Below, one piece after another: positions 1-7,351 of a DNA stretch of 21,013 bases. Both the position numbers and the translations under genes were made by a program. This DNA is from Methylomarinum sp050304855 (lineage in GTDB: Bacteria > Pseudomonadota > Gammaproteobacteria > Methylococcales > Methylomonadaceae), in contig JBNLEI010000213.1 in NCBI GenBank assembly GCA_050304855.1, positions 1 through 21,013 on the forward strand. Direction: 5' to 3'. Position 1 is the stretch's first letter; every line of letters starts with the position of its first letter. The notes beneath the pieces are model-generated. The model did not search any database and was not told the origin of the DNA. It worked only from the letters and a program-made list of their open reading frames with translations.

Positions 1-174
1 CAGGGTAACCCAATCTTTTTCCCTTTCGGCTAGCGTTTCCAACACCCGCGTGCAAACCTCAGAGCTACCGTCGTCGACTAAGAAACAAAACAATCCGAAC
101 GGCTGCAACTCCCTAACCACATGAACGATGGCTTCCTGATGGTTGTAAACCGGAATGATCGCGCAGGTTTCCAC
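1..174 (-). CDS. Family 2 glycosyltransferase, N-terminal part (cut by window edge)
   Basis: The 58 visible residues begin VETCAIIPVYNHQEAI and continue to FLVDDGSS, the nucleotide-sugar-binding start of a GT-A fold family 2 glycosyltransferase (IPVYN strand followed by the DDGS motif). The start is GTG at 174-172, sharing bases with the stop of the upstream ligase gene (TAGTG), and a GGAGA Shine-Dalgarno lies about 7 bases before it, which decides this start. Aryl-polyene-type clusters usually carry a family 2 glycosyltransferase, often fused to an acyltransferase, that modifies the lipid-linked product; whether this one is fused cannot be seen because the gene runs off base 1. The fold assignment is secure; substrate and exact role are inferred from context. 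Confidence 0.85.
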   Translation of the reverse strand, partial: METCAIIPVYNHQEAIVHVVRELQPFGLFCFLVDDGSSEVCTRVLETLAEREKDWVTL

Positions 175-1910
175 TACCGTTCTCCGTACACCATTCGGCC
201 TGAACTGTGCGAGTCTGCAGCCGAGTTCAATTCAAAATAGAGTTTGCCGGTTTCCGCTTTCCATTCCAACTGCAATATCACCGACATCTCCGGTTGTATG
301 ATTTTTTTAAATTTGATGACTTCCATCGTCAAAAACGGTCGGTCGATAGCGAAAAAGAGTTTGCCGTAATGTTCCACCCATGCCAATTGCGCGACGCCAG
401 GCAAAATAGGCTGTTCCGGAAAATGGCCGTCAAAATAGATCAGTTTGCCGGAAACCCATAAATCCAGCCTAAGCGTATTAGCTTCGTGACAACAATAAAG
501 CAACCGGGGCAACTTTTCTTTATTTTGCGTCAATAATTGAAGTAACAATTCGCGATCGATTTTGCCTTGGGGTGTTAACGGCAGACTTTCCGTCAGCAGC
601 CATTTGCGCGGCAGCACCACCGCCTCGAACGACCTCATTAACTGCTTTTTCAACGCTTTGATCAGACGCTGACGACCTTGCTGCCGATACCGAACTTTTC
701 CGTTTTCGTTCAACACGATAACAGCCGCAACACGATCTCTTCGATTCGGCAAAAGCAGCGTATACACCTGCTCAATCCAGCCTGACTGCTTTAAAACCCG
801 CTCCAGTTCATCCAATGACAAACGTTTTTCCTCCACCTTAACGATCCGATCAAGCCGTCCCGCCAAACGAAAACAGCCATCGTCATATAACTCGACCCTG
901 TCATCCAGCAAGCAGTCCTCCGCCGGTTGGGGCAACAATGGGGAATCGAGCCGGCAGCGCCCTGACTGATCCAGACTGAGGGTGACCCCCATAAACGGAG
1001 TCCATCTGACGTCGATTGACGCATTGCGCCAGCCGATACCGCCGGTTTCGGAACTGCCGTAGACTTCAACGACCTGCAAACCGCTGGAATCCTCAATTGC
1101 CTGGGTCGCCTCAATGGCCAGCGCGCCGCCCGAACTGAAAATTGCCTTTAACGAGGCAATTTTCTCCCATTCGCTCCTTTCGTCCAGCCGTTTCAATTGT
1201 GCAGGACTTGCCACCCAATAAGCCTCCTCGGTCGCCACGGCGTTCAGCATCGGCTCCGGACTCAAGTACATTTCGCTGTAAAAAGGACGGCCGCCAGCCA
1301 ACGGCCACAATAATCTGAACAATAAGCCGTAAATATGCTGATGGCTTACTGTCGCCACGGCGGAGGCCCGTCCCAGCATAATTCCCCATTGAGCTTCCAA
1401 CACGTCCACTTCGCGTTGTAACTGCAAAAGGGTCTTCGCGATCGCCTTCGTTTCTCCACCGGAACCGGATGTAAAAATGGTCAACCGCGTCCGCTGCAAA
1501 TCTAGCGACTCAAGAATGGTTTGGGAATGCGCTGTCGTTTCAACATTTGCATAGCCAATCCCGGCATACTTGCCATCCGTCCCTTCTAGCACCGCCTGTC
1601 CGGACCATTCTCCCAACAGCCGACAATCCTGTTGTAATAGTGTTTCCGCCGTTACCGGCCGATTATTGCCCGCAATCCAAACCTGCTTTCCCGCATGCCA
1701 GAGAGCAAACAACGTCACAGCAAAAGGATAGGCCGATTCGTAATAAATAGCGTAATGCCGTTGTGGCTGTCGTTCGAACATCGTCGACAATCCGGCGACC
1801 TCGGCGCAAAAACGTCGGTGGCTTATCGTCTGCCCGCGATGAACGGTAACGATCCGCTCATCGTCTTGCGGCAACGCGACTCTGGAAAGCGGTAGCAGAT
1901 CAGCGCACAT
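174..1910 (-). CDS. AMP-ligase (acyl-ACP synthetase type) fused to hot-dog dehydratase domain
   Basis: This 578-residue protein has two parts. Residues 1 to about 460 are an adenylate-forming enzyme: P-loop-like motif TSGSGGETK (147-155), the A5 motif VYGSSETGG (283-291), the hinge region RLAGRLDRIVKVEEKRL (348-364) and the C-terminal catalytic lysine in PQGKIDR (K450). Residues about 465-578 resemble a FabA/FabZ-like 3-hydroxyacyl-ACP dehydratase, with GHFPEQPILPG at 495-505 (catalytic His496). In aryl-polyene clusters the ligase loads an aryl acid onto an acyl carrier protein and dehydratases then form the conjugated double bonds; here both activities would sit on one chain. The acidic residue of FabZ/FabA expected just after the PGV turn appears to be Ala510, with a Glu three residues on (E513). 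ATG at 1910 overlaps the previous gene by 11 bases. Family assignment firm; substrate inferred. Confidence 0.9.
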   Translation of the reverse strand: MCADLLPLSRVALPQDDERIVTVHRGQTISHRRFCAEVAGLSTMFERQPQRHYAIYYESAYPFAVTLFALWHAGKQVWIAGNNRPVTAETLLQQDCRLLGEWSGQAVLEGTDGKYAGIGYANVETTAHSQTILESLDLQRTRLTIFTSGSGGETKAIAKTLLQLQREVDVLEAQWGIMLGRASAVATVSHQHIYGLLFRLLWPLAGGRPFYSEMYLSPEPMLNAVATEEAYWVASPAQLKRLDERSEWEKIASLKAIFSSGGALAIEATQAIEDSSGLQVVEVYGSSETGGIGWRNASIDVRWTPFMGVTLSLDQSGRCRLDSPLLPQPAEDCLLDDRVELYDDGCFRLAGRLDRIVKVEEKRLSLDELERVLKQSGWIEQVYTLLLPNRRDRVAAVIVLNENGKVRYRQQGRQRLIKALKKQLMRSFEAVVLPRKWLLTESLPLTPQGKIDRELLLQLLTQNKEKLPRLLYCCHEANTLRLDLWVSGKLIYFDGHFPEQPILPGVAQLAWVEHYGKLFFAIDRPFLTMEVIKFKKIIQPEMSVILQLEWKAETGKLYFELNSAADSHSSGRMVYGER

Positions 1911-2451
1911 GTTCCTGCGTCCTTATACGTATCAGATATTCAACGGCCATCAATAATCCCATTAGGACGTAGGCAATCAGGCCGTTGTAAAGACTCCAGC
2001 AGGCAAAACTGGCCCATAGTGCCGTCGCCGCAGCGATCGTACCGTTCATCAGAAAAAACGCGCACCAGACTTCAGTAACGCGTCGAGTGTATCGAACGCC
2101 TTTCGGCGGCAGTTCGGGATGTTGAATGCGCGCCAGGCGCTCGATGACCGGTGGCGGAAAATAAAGGCTAGCGGAAAATACGATCAACAGCCCCAAATTG
2201 ATCAATGCCGGATAAAACCGTAGCGTAATCAGATTGTTTTCTAACACGGCGAAGCCGCAATACAATACCGCCGCAATCAGTACCAATTGATTGCCTTTGT
2301 CGGAGGCTCTGCCCGTTACCAGCCGCAACAACAACAAGGCCGCCAGAGCCGAGGCGATCTGCCAAGGATCTACGTATTGAATGCCGAAATAGACGGCCAG
2401 GGGATATAACAGCGTCAACATTGCAATCGCGCCGTTAACCAGTCTGCGCAT
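1900..2451 (-). CDS. COG4648-like integral membrane protein of aryl-polyene-type cluster
   Basis: This 183-residue protein has about five hydrophobic membrane segments, including residues 5-25, 32-45, 57-70, 79-97 and 128-175, separated by short polar loops. It resembles the uncharacterised COG4648 membrane proteins that sit between the acyl carrier proteins and the AMP-ligase in aryl-polyene-type clusters. The biochemical role of that family is not established; placement in the inner membrane and participation in handling the polyene lipid are inference. Its ATG at 2451 overlaps the stop of the preceding acyl carrier gene by one base (TGATG), so translation is probably coupled, and it overlaps the following ligase gene. 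Membrane topology is clear; family assignment is by recollection of gene order and sequence character. Confidence 0.75.
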   Translation of the reverse strand: MRRLVNGAIAMLTLLYPLAVYFGIQYVDPWQIASALAALLLLRLVTGRASDKGNQLVLIAAVLYCGFAVLENNLITLRFYPALINLGLLIVFSASLYFPPPVIERLARIQHPELPPKGVRYTRRVTEVWCAFFLMNGTIAAATALWASFACWSLYNGLIAYVLMGLLMAVEYLIRIRTQEHVR

Positions 2452-2699
2452 CAGTCGTTAATCAGTTTGTAGACGGCCTCCACCACATCATTGATTGTAC
2501 GCGCATTTTTGAAATCCTCGGGCTTTACTGCCTTACCGGTCATTTCTTTCAACTTGACGATCATGTCGACCGCGTCGATGCTATCGAAATCCAAATCTTC
2601 GTACAACCGCGCCTCCAAAGTCACTTCGTCTTCATCTATTTCAAACATTTCCTGCATAATGTCCCTGATCAACTGCAGAATGTCTTCGCGATTTTTCAT
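2451..2699 (-). CDS. Acyl carrier protein (second of tandem pair)
   Basis: An 82-residue acidic four-helix carrier protein. The phosphopantetheine attachment serine lies in DLDFDSIDAVDM, the classic DSxD motif at the start of helix II; FabD/ketosynthase recognition acids flank it. The carrier would hold the growing chain as a thioester for the ketosynthase, ketoreductase and dehydratase of the cluster. The start MKNREDILQ at 2699 is chosen over the upstream in-frame ATG at 2726 because a full GAGGAG Shine-Dalgarno sits 3 bases upstream of it, just beyond the previous gene's stop, which is 7 bases away. Two different carrier proteins in a row are typical for aryl-polyene clusters, where they probably separate priming and elongation roles (inference for this pair). 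Confidence 0.92.
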   Translation of the reverse strand: MKNREDILQLIRDIMQEMFEIDEDEVTLEARLYEDLDFDSIDAVDMIVKLKEMTGKAVKPEDFKNARTINDVVEAVYKLIND

Positions 2700-2706
2700 A
2701 CGCTCC

Positions 2707-2964
2707 TCAATTCCGTTCAGATTCAATAAACTTGGCCAATGCGGCGACGGAGGCGAAGATTTTCACCACGTCGTCTTTTTCGGCGTCGATGCGGACATTA
2801 TATTTTTTTCTGATAGCCAACCCCAATTCCAACGCGTCGATCGAATCCAGGCCCAATCCTTCATTAAAAAGAGCTTCCTCGCTATCGATATCATCTATGC
2901 CGATATCTTCCAAATCCAACGATTCGATAATCAATTGTTTTAATTCATTCTCCAAACTGCTCAT
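2707..2964 (-). CDS. Acyl carrier protein (first of tandem pair)
   Basis: An 85-residue strongly acidic acyl carrier protein with its 4'-phosphopantetheine serine in GLGLDSIDALEL. The start MSSLENELKQ at 2964 gives a normal carrier-protein N terminus; the longer in-frame extension upstream reads through the acyltransferase gene in another frame and is not credible. The start overlaps the acyltransferase 3' end by 20 bases, with AAAGAGAA upstream as a ribosome binding site. It differs clearly in sequence from the following carrier protein (for example IRKKYNVRIDAEKDD in its helix III region), so the pair is not a recent tandem duplication. Function as carrier is firm; which step of chain building it serves is unknown. 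Confidence 0.92.
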   Translation of the reverse strand: MSSLENELKQLIIESLDLEDIGIDDIDSEEALFNEGLGLDSIDALELGLAIRKKYNVRIDAEKDDVVKIFASVAALAKFIESERN

Positions 2965-3727
2965 AGTGTTCTCTTTGTTGGCTAAAATAGTCCTGTAAAT
3001 AACGGTTGAAACGGCGGACGGCCAGAGTTTTCGGATCAATTGCCTGAAAATCGTCCAGCACCATATCATCTCCGACATGCATCGCCAAATGAAAACGGCG
3101 ATGCGGGATCTGATACCATTTTTCGGCTTTGGTCAGGGTGCTGGGGACACAGCTCAAAGTAACCGGGGTGACAATAGCTCCGGAGCGCAACGCAATGGCC
3201 GCCGCTCCCCGATGAAATTTATACGGCCGACCGGGAACAGTGCGGGTTCCCTCGGGAAAAATCACCATGGTACCGCCATCCTGCAAGCAGTCGACGCAAT
3301 CGTTGAGCATTTTTTCCGGATCGCCATTACTGATATAACCGGCATTGACGATGGGTCCTCTGGTAAAGGGATTATGCCATAACTTCTCCTTGACGATGCA
3401 GTTTGCCGACGGAATTCGGCTGATCAGGAAAACGATATCGATCAAGGTGGGATGATTGGCGATAACCAGTTGCCCCGGACGGTTGAGTTTTTCCAGACCG
3501 GTGATTTCATAAGTCATGATACCGATGCGATGCATCAGTCCGATGAAAAAATAAAAACTGTAATGCACACATTTCTGCGCCCATTGTCGTTTTTGCATTT
3601 TGCTTCCGGGTACGGCATTCAGTAGCGGAAACACCGCTATCCACAACAGAAAACCGCCGAGTCCGAAAATGGTGAAACTCAGGCCCGTGGCGAACAAACG
3701 CCACCAGTAATCAAGCCACTTGCGCAT
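2945..3727 (-). CDS. Lysophospholipid-type (PlsC family) acyltransferase
   Basis: A 260-residue membrane-associated 1-acylglycerol-3-phosphate-type acyltransferase. The HX4D catalytic motif is present as NHPTLID and the acyl-acceptor motif as FPEGTR, with a hydrophobic N-terminal segment (LFATGLSFTIFGLGGFLLWIAV) that should anchor it to the inner membrane. In aryl-polyene clusters such enzymes are thought to place the polyene on a lipid or glycan anchor; here this follows from context. I start at MRKWLDYWWRL (3727), which overlaps the preceding gene by 17 bases and has GGGAAAAG before it; the 36 residues further upstream lie inside the ketosynthase gene in another frame. Family assignment is firm, acceptor unknown. 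Confidence 0.88.
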   Translation of the reverse strand: MRKWLDYWWRLFATGLSFTIFGLGGFLLWIAVFPLLNAVPGSKMQKRQWAQKCVHYSFYFFIGLMHRIGIMTYEITGLEKLNRPGQLVIANHPTLIDIVFLISRIPSANCIVKEKLWHNPFTRGPIVNAGYISNGDPEKMLNDCVDCLQDGGTMVIFPEGTRTVPGRPYKFHRGAAAIALRSGAIVTPVTLSCVPSTLTKAEKWYQIPHRRFHLAMHVGDDMVLDDFQAIDPKTLAVRRFNRYLQDYFSQQREHYEQFGE

Positions 3728-4424
3728 TCTTTTCCCAACGCCAGCTATGTCGCGGGGTTTTAAAAACCAGCTCGGTTTGCGGCCCGGCCAGAAAATCGAT
3801 AAAGAGCGGCAACTGCACAGGTTGCTCGCCGTCATCGCCGATCAAATCCGACGATGACAAGGATAAGCTTGCCCCATGGCCTCGCCTTACGAGCAGTAAC
3901 GCCAAAGCGCAGCTTTCTTCAGTCCCCAGTTTAAACGGCGCGGAAGGATAAAAGTCGAGCAGCGGTTCATCGTAAAACACCAACAAGACCTGCTCAGCCC
4001 CTTCCTGCAACAAACCCGAAGCTTCGATGAAACCAGGAGCCATACCCTCTTCGCCTGGTGCCACGACGGTACTCTGTAGTTTATTCTGCCACGCCATCGA
4101 AAACAGGCCGGAAATTGCATTATGAACGGATAGGCTAAATGAAGTAGGCGAAATTTCCTCCCCGGCTTCCAGCATCTCCATCATGGCAAAGGATTTCGCA
4201 AGTTCCCCGTGCGTAGAACTAAATACCGTCGGGACGTCGGTGTCATCTTCGAGACATTGATTGGCGGCACAAAATACGGTTTTAGCCAGAGGGCTCAAGC
4301 GGCGCCTGAGCATTTTCGGTACGCTCTCCAACAATGTCGACTGAGCCGAAGATAAATCCTGTTGAGGATCGCTCTGTAGAGGCGGCCACACCGCCCAATG
4401 ACGTAAAATATATTCCAATCTCAT
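3711..4424 (-). CDS. Short ketosynthase-like protein (chain-length factor type, PF13723-like)
   Basis: About 237 residues, roughly half the length of a normal ketosynthase. It shows the hallmarks of the beta-ketoacyl synthase N-terminal-domain family found in aryl-polyene clusters: WAVWPPL near the start, VFSSTHGEL in the first third and FSLSVHNAISGLFSMA in the middle. No thiolase-fold active-site Cys in a DxACSS context and no C-terminal HxT/HN histidine motifs are visible, so it should be non-catalytic and act with a full-length ketosynthase encoded elsewhere, probably fixing polyene length (inference from known KS:chain-length-factor pairs such as ApeO:ApeC). I choose ATG at 4424 (MRLEYILRHWA), which matches where the family normally begins; a TTG at 4457 directly abutting the symporter stop is the alternative. 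Confidence 0.82.
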   Translation of the reverse strand: MRLEYILRHWAVWPPLQSDPQQDLSSAQSTLLESVPKMLRRRLSPLAKTVFCAANQCLEDDTDVPTVFSSTHGELAKSFAMMEMLEAGEEISPTSFSLSVHNAISGLFSMAWQNKLQSTVVAPGEEGMAPGFIEASGLLQEGAEQVLLVFYDEPLLDFYPSAPFKLGTEESCALALLLVRRGHGASLSLSSSDLIGDDGEQPVQLPLFIDFLAGPQTELVFKTPRHSWRWEKNAQVA

Positions 4425-4457
4425 GCTATCTTGTTTGATTGAGCCTACACAGGCCAA

Positions 4458-5795
4458 TCAGGAATTTTTCCAGTAATTTCCGGTCAGTCTGAACACTACC
4501 GGACTCAATAAGGCGAGCGCGATCAAATTGGGAATCGCCATCAAACCGTTCATGACATCCGCCAACAACCAGATCATCGCCAGTTTACCCATGGCGCCGA
4601 ATGGAATCGCACATAACCAAAGCATGCGGTACGGCCAGATAATCCGGGTCCCGAACAAAAATTCAGCACATCGTTCACCGTAATAACTCCAACCCAAAAT
4701 GGTCGTGAAAGCAAAGACAGATAGACCAAAAACGACAATATAACCGCCCCACCCGGGCACCCCGTTTTCGAACGCCAGCGTCGACAACGCCGCGCCGTTT
4801 TTCCCGTCCTGCCATACTCCGCTAATAATAATAACCAATGCAGTCATGCTGCACACCACCAAGGTATCGATCAGTGTTCCCAGCATGGCCACCATACCTT
4901 GTTGTACCGGTTCTTTAGTTTGCGCCGCGGCATGGGCGATCGGCGCACTGCCCAAACCGGCTTCGTTGGAAAAAACCCCGCGAGCGACGCCGAAACGGAT
5001 CGCCGCCCAGACTGTAGCCCCGGCAAATCCGCCGATCGCCGCAGTTCCGCTGAAAGCGCTTTCGATAATCAACTGAAACGCAGCCGGCACCTGATCGTAA
5101 TTGACCGCGATCACATAAACAGCCGCAACGGTATAAGACAATGCCATCAACGGCACCAGCATGGCGGCCACTTCGGCGATGCGCTTGATGCCACCGATAA
5201 CCACGCCGGCGGTCAATAACGTCAGCACCGCCCCGGTCACCCAGTCGGGGGTTTGAAACCTCGCTTCGATCGCATCGGCCACCGAATTGGCCTGAACCAT
5301 ATTGCCGATTCCGAAAGCCGCCAGCGTGCCGAACAAGGCAAACAACCAGGCCAACCAGCGCCAGTTCCGTCCCAAGCCGTTTTTGATGTAATACATCGGA
5401 CCGCCGACATGTTGGCCCAATTCATCGACTTCGCGGTATTTTACCGCCAACACCGCTTCTGCGTATTTGCTGGCCATACCGAACAATGCTGTCAACCACA
5501 TCCAGAACACGGCCCCCGGTCCGCCCATAACGATGGCTGTCGCCACGCCGGCAATATTGCCGGTGCCAATGGTCGCCGACAATGCCGTCATCAAAGCTTG
5601 AAAAGGGGTAATATCGCCGTTCTGCGCCAATTTTCTGCTGCGCCATAAGAATACAACCGCTTTTGGCGTAAACAGCCATGGAAAAGCTCTCAAGCCAACC
5701 GTAAGAAAAATACCGACACCCAATAAAAAGGCCAGCATAACTGGCCCCCAGACAATCGAACTGAGTTGATTAAGCAATGCTTCCAAGGATTTCAT
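4458..5795 (-). CDS. Alanine/glycine:cation symporter (AGCS family)
   Basis: A 445-residue polytopic inner-membrane protein with about ten hydrophobic segments. The AGCS signature is obvious: SATIGTGNIAGVATAI (74-88), WMWLTALFGMASKYAE (98-113) and GGPMYYIKNGLG (131-142), followed by the conserved FSNEAGLGSAPIAHAAA loop. Members import alanine or glycine with Na+ or H+. The start ATG overlaps the DUF502 stop by 4 bases (ATGA), a strong sign of translational coupling. It is unusual to see an amino-acid symporter inside the same transcription unit as aryl-polyene genes; it may be a chance neighbour at the head of the operon rather than a pathway component. Family firm, substrate inferred from family. 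Confidence 0.95.
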   Translation of the reverse strand: MKSLEALLNQLSSIVWGPVMLAFLLGVGIFLTVGLRAFPWLFTPKAVVFLWRSRKLAQNGDITPFQALMTALSATIGTGNIAGVATAIVMGGPGAVFWMWLTALFGMASKYAEAVLAVKYREVDELGQHVGGPMYYIKNGLGRNWRWLAWLFALFGTLAAFGIGNMVQANSVADAIEARFQTPDWVTGAVLTLLTAGVVIGGIKRIAEVAAMLVPLMALSYTVAAVYVIAVNYDQVPAAFQLIIESAFSGTAAIGGFAGATVWAAIRFGVARGVFSNEAGLGSAPIAHAAAQTKEPVQQGMVAMLGTLIDTLVVCSMTALVIIISGVWQDGKNGAALSTLAFENGVPGWGGYIVVFGLSVFAFTTILGWSYYGERCAEFLFGTRIIWPYRMLWLCAIPFGAMGKLAMIWLLADVMNGLMAIPNLIALALLSPVVFRLTGNYWKNS

Positions 5796-6370
5796 TGCGG
5801 CAAATCGTTAACCTCGTTCATTTTGTCGAAATCCACTCCCACACTGATAATGAAACTGGTCGCTTGCTCGATGTTCATTTGCGACTTACGTACTCTGGAT
5901 TCGTGCACGATTACGGTGAAACCGGAAGTCGGGTTGGGTGAAGTCGGCACGAACAAAATATAGCGGTCGTTTTCTCTATTGGTGACATAGGCGGGCACCC
6001 ACAATCCATCTTTCGGGTACTCGATATAAACCACCTCTTTGGCTTTTTGCGGCTCGTGCCCCGACACCATATTGACGATTTTTTTGGTAACTCGATAGAT
6101 TGTATTCAAAAAAGGGATGCGGTTAATCACGGCATCGATGGCGGCAATAATCGACGATCTGCCCATACTGACGCGATAACCGACATAAGCGAACAAAGCA
6201 AAACTGATGACAAACAAGGTGAAAGTCACGGCGTAGTTTTCGTAATAGCCGTAAACCATCTTGACCATATCGGCAAAACGGTCTTTGACAAACCAAACGA
6301 TCTGCAAAATTACCACCACCGGAATAAACGCCAATACCCCGATCAGAAAATAATTGAATATTTTTTTCAT
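5792..6370 (-). CDS. DUF502 family inner-membrane protein
   Basis: A 192-residue protein with two N-terminal membrane helices (about residues 8-28 and 48-66 of the mature numbering) and a soluble C-terminal half, matching the DUF502 (PF04367) layout. Recognisable landmarks are NRIPFLNTIYRVTKKI, VVYIEYPKDGLWVPAYVT and FVPTSPNPTSGF. Its molecular role is not known; plant relatives are linked to membrane trafficking but bacterial members remain uncharacterised. Two ATGs lie side by side (6373 and 6370); AAGGAAGG is better spaced for the second, which I use. It lies 10 bases after the TSUP gene and overlaps the symporter by 4 bases, so the three are almost certainly cotranscribed. Confidence 0.88.
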   Translation of the reverse strand: MKKIFNYFLIGVLAFIPVVVILQIVWFVKDRFADMVKMVYGYYENYAVTFTLFVISFALFAYVGYRVSMGRSSIIAAIDAVINRIPFLNTIYRVTKKIVNMVSGHEPQKAKEVVYIEYPKDGLWVPAYVTNRENDRYILFVPTSPNPTSGFTVIVHESRVRKSQMNIEQATSFIISVGVDFDKMNEVNDLPQ

Positions 6371-6380
6371 CATGCCTTCC

Positions 6381-7103
6381 TTATAAAGATTTTGTTATGA
6401 GCAAAATTCCCGAGGCCAGCAAAAAGGCCGCAAAAAATTTACTGTATTTATTATTATCTATATCACTGTAGACCAGTTCTTCTGTTAGCAGAAATACAAT
6501 AACGCCTATTTGTAAAAAAGTCGCATGCTGCGCATAGCTTAATTCAAATTGACTCCCCAACAGCAGTAGCGTCGCCAATTGGAAGATTGCGAACGTCGCG
6601 TAACAAACAGCCACGGTCACGCGGGTAGTATTTTTATCGTATTGCTTGCCGTGAACAATCGCTGTCAACAAGGCGCCGCCCAGATTGGTCAGGCCGTGGA
6701 TCAATCCCATCGTCCCCAAATAAGCTTTCTCGTATTTCACCAGATTTTCAAGCATACGCTCGACGGCCGGGAGAAAATTTTTCAAAGCAACGAATATCAG
6801 AAAAGCGCCAACCAAAAAACCGATGTTGATTCGGTTCGACGTCGCAATGAACAGAAACAGGACGACAAAAGGAATCGTATAAAACAATACGTTTCTGAAA
6901 AAAACGGTATCGATATAACGATAATGTTTGATGATTTGCAGAGAATTGATGGCGATGGAAATCGGCAACAGCACACTGAGCGCGTTGACGAAATCGTACC
7001 CCAGCAACAACAGCAAGGGCGTGCCGAACAGCAACACCCCGACACCGAAAATCGACTGTATCACCGATGTGGCCAGAACGGTCAGCAGAATATCGGCCGG
7101 CAT
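6381..7103 (-). CDS. TSUP (TauE/SafE) family membrane permease
   Basis: A 240-residue membrane protein with about seven hydrophobic helices, in the TauE/SafE (TSUP, PF01925) pattern: a first helix with SVIQSIFGVGVLLFGTPLLL, and the internally repeated second half MGLIHGLTNLGGALLTAIV. Family members export or import small anions such as sulfite, sulfoacetate or thiosulfate; no substrate can be read here. I start at MPADILLTV (7103) because the run AAGGGGG lies 6 bases upstream; another ATG two codons earlier would sit directly on that ribosome site. It is the first gene of the long minus-strand unit and has a TATAAT-containing promoter candidate about 35 bases upstream. Confidence 0.87.
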   Translation of the reverse strand: MPADILLTVLATSVIQSIFGVGVLLFGTPLLLLLGYDFVNALSVLLPISIAINSLQIIKHYRYIDTVFFRNVLFYTIPFVVLFLFIATSNRINIGFLVGAFLIFVALKNFLPAVERMLENLVKYEKAYLGTMGLIHGLTNLGGALLTAIVHGKQYDKNTTRVTVAVCYATFAIFQLATLLLLGSQFELSYAQHATFLQIGVIVFLLTEELVYSDIDNNKYSKFFAAFLLASGILLITKSL

Positions 7104-7135
7104 AATCATCCCCCTTTTTTCTGATAAGTGGAGTG

Positions 7136-7166
7136 ATTATAAGCGAATTTATCCTGCTTGCCGTAA
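7136..7166 (-). promoter_or_regulatory. Candidate sigma-70 promoter of the minus-strand operon
   Basis: On the minus strand a perfect TATAAT -10 box occupies 7141-7136. A weak -35 match (TTACGG, 7166-7161) lies 19 bases upstream, longer than ideal, so the site rests mainly on its -10. It would start transcription about 25 bases ahead of the TSUP start codon and so could drive the whole unit down to base 1. Confidence 0.4.
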
Positions 7167-7351
7167 AATTAAAAACACTATCGCTTCCGACCAATGGTCA
7201 AAAATGAGGTATTCATTCCAGTGTGCGATCGGTTGCTTTAATTCTTAGGCGTTGATACTAAATCTAGAACGAGGTTTGAAGTCTCCGCCCACTTCCCCGG
7301 AGAAAACTCCCGGCAACCCATATGACTCTCAAAACCTCAATTTCCAGACCA

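Noticed and set aside
4425..4457. TTG start for the chain-length-factor gene directly at the symporter stop
   Set aside because: The family normally begins near MRLEYILRHWA; the ATG at 4424 fits better, though the TTG cannot be excluded.
6579..7124. Long plus-strand frame (181 codons) opposite the TSUP gene
   Set aside because: It lies antisense to a clear membrane-protein gene; its composition (many Q, H, D, R) is that of a mirror frame.
7291..7311. CTCCG/CGGAG inverted repeat after the zincin gene as a terminator
   Set aside because: Only five pairs with a ten-base loop and no T-run on either strand.
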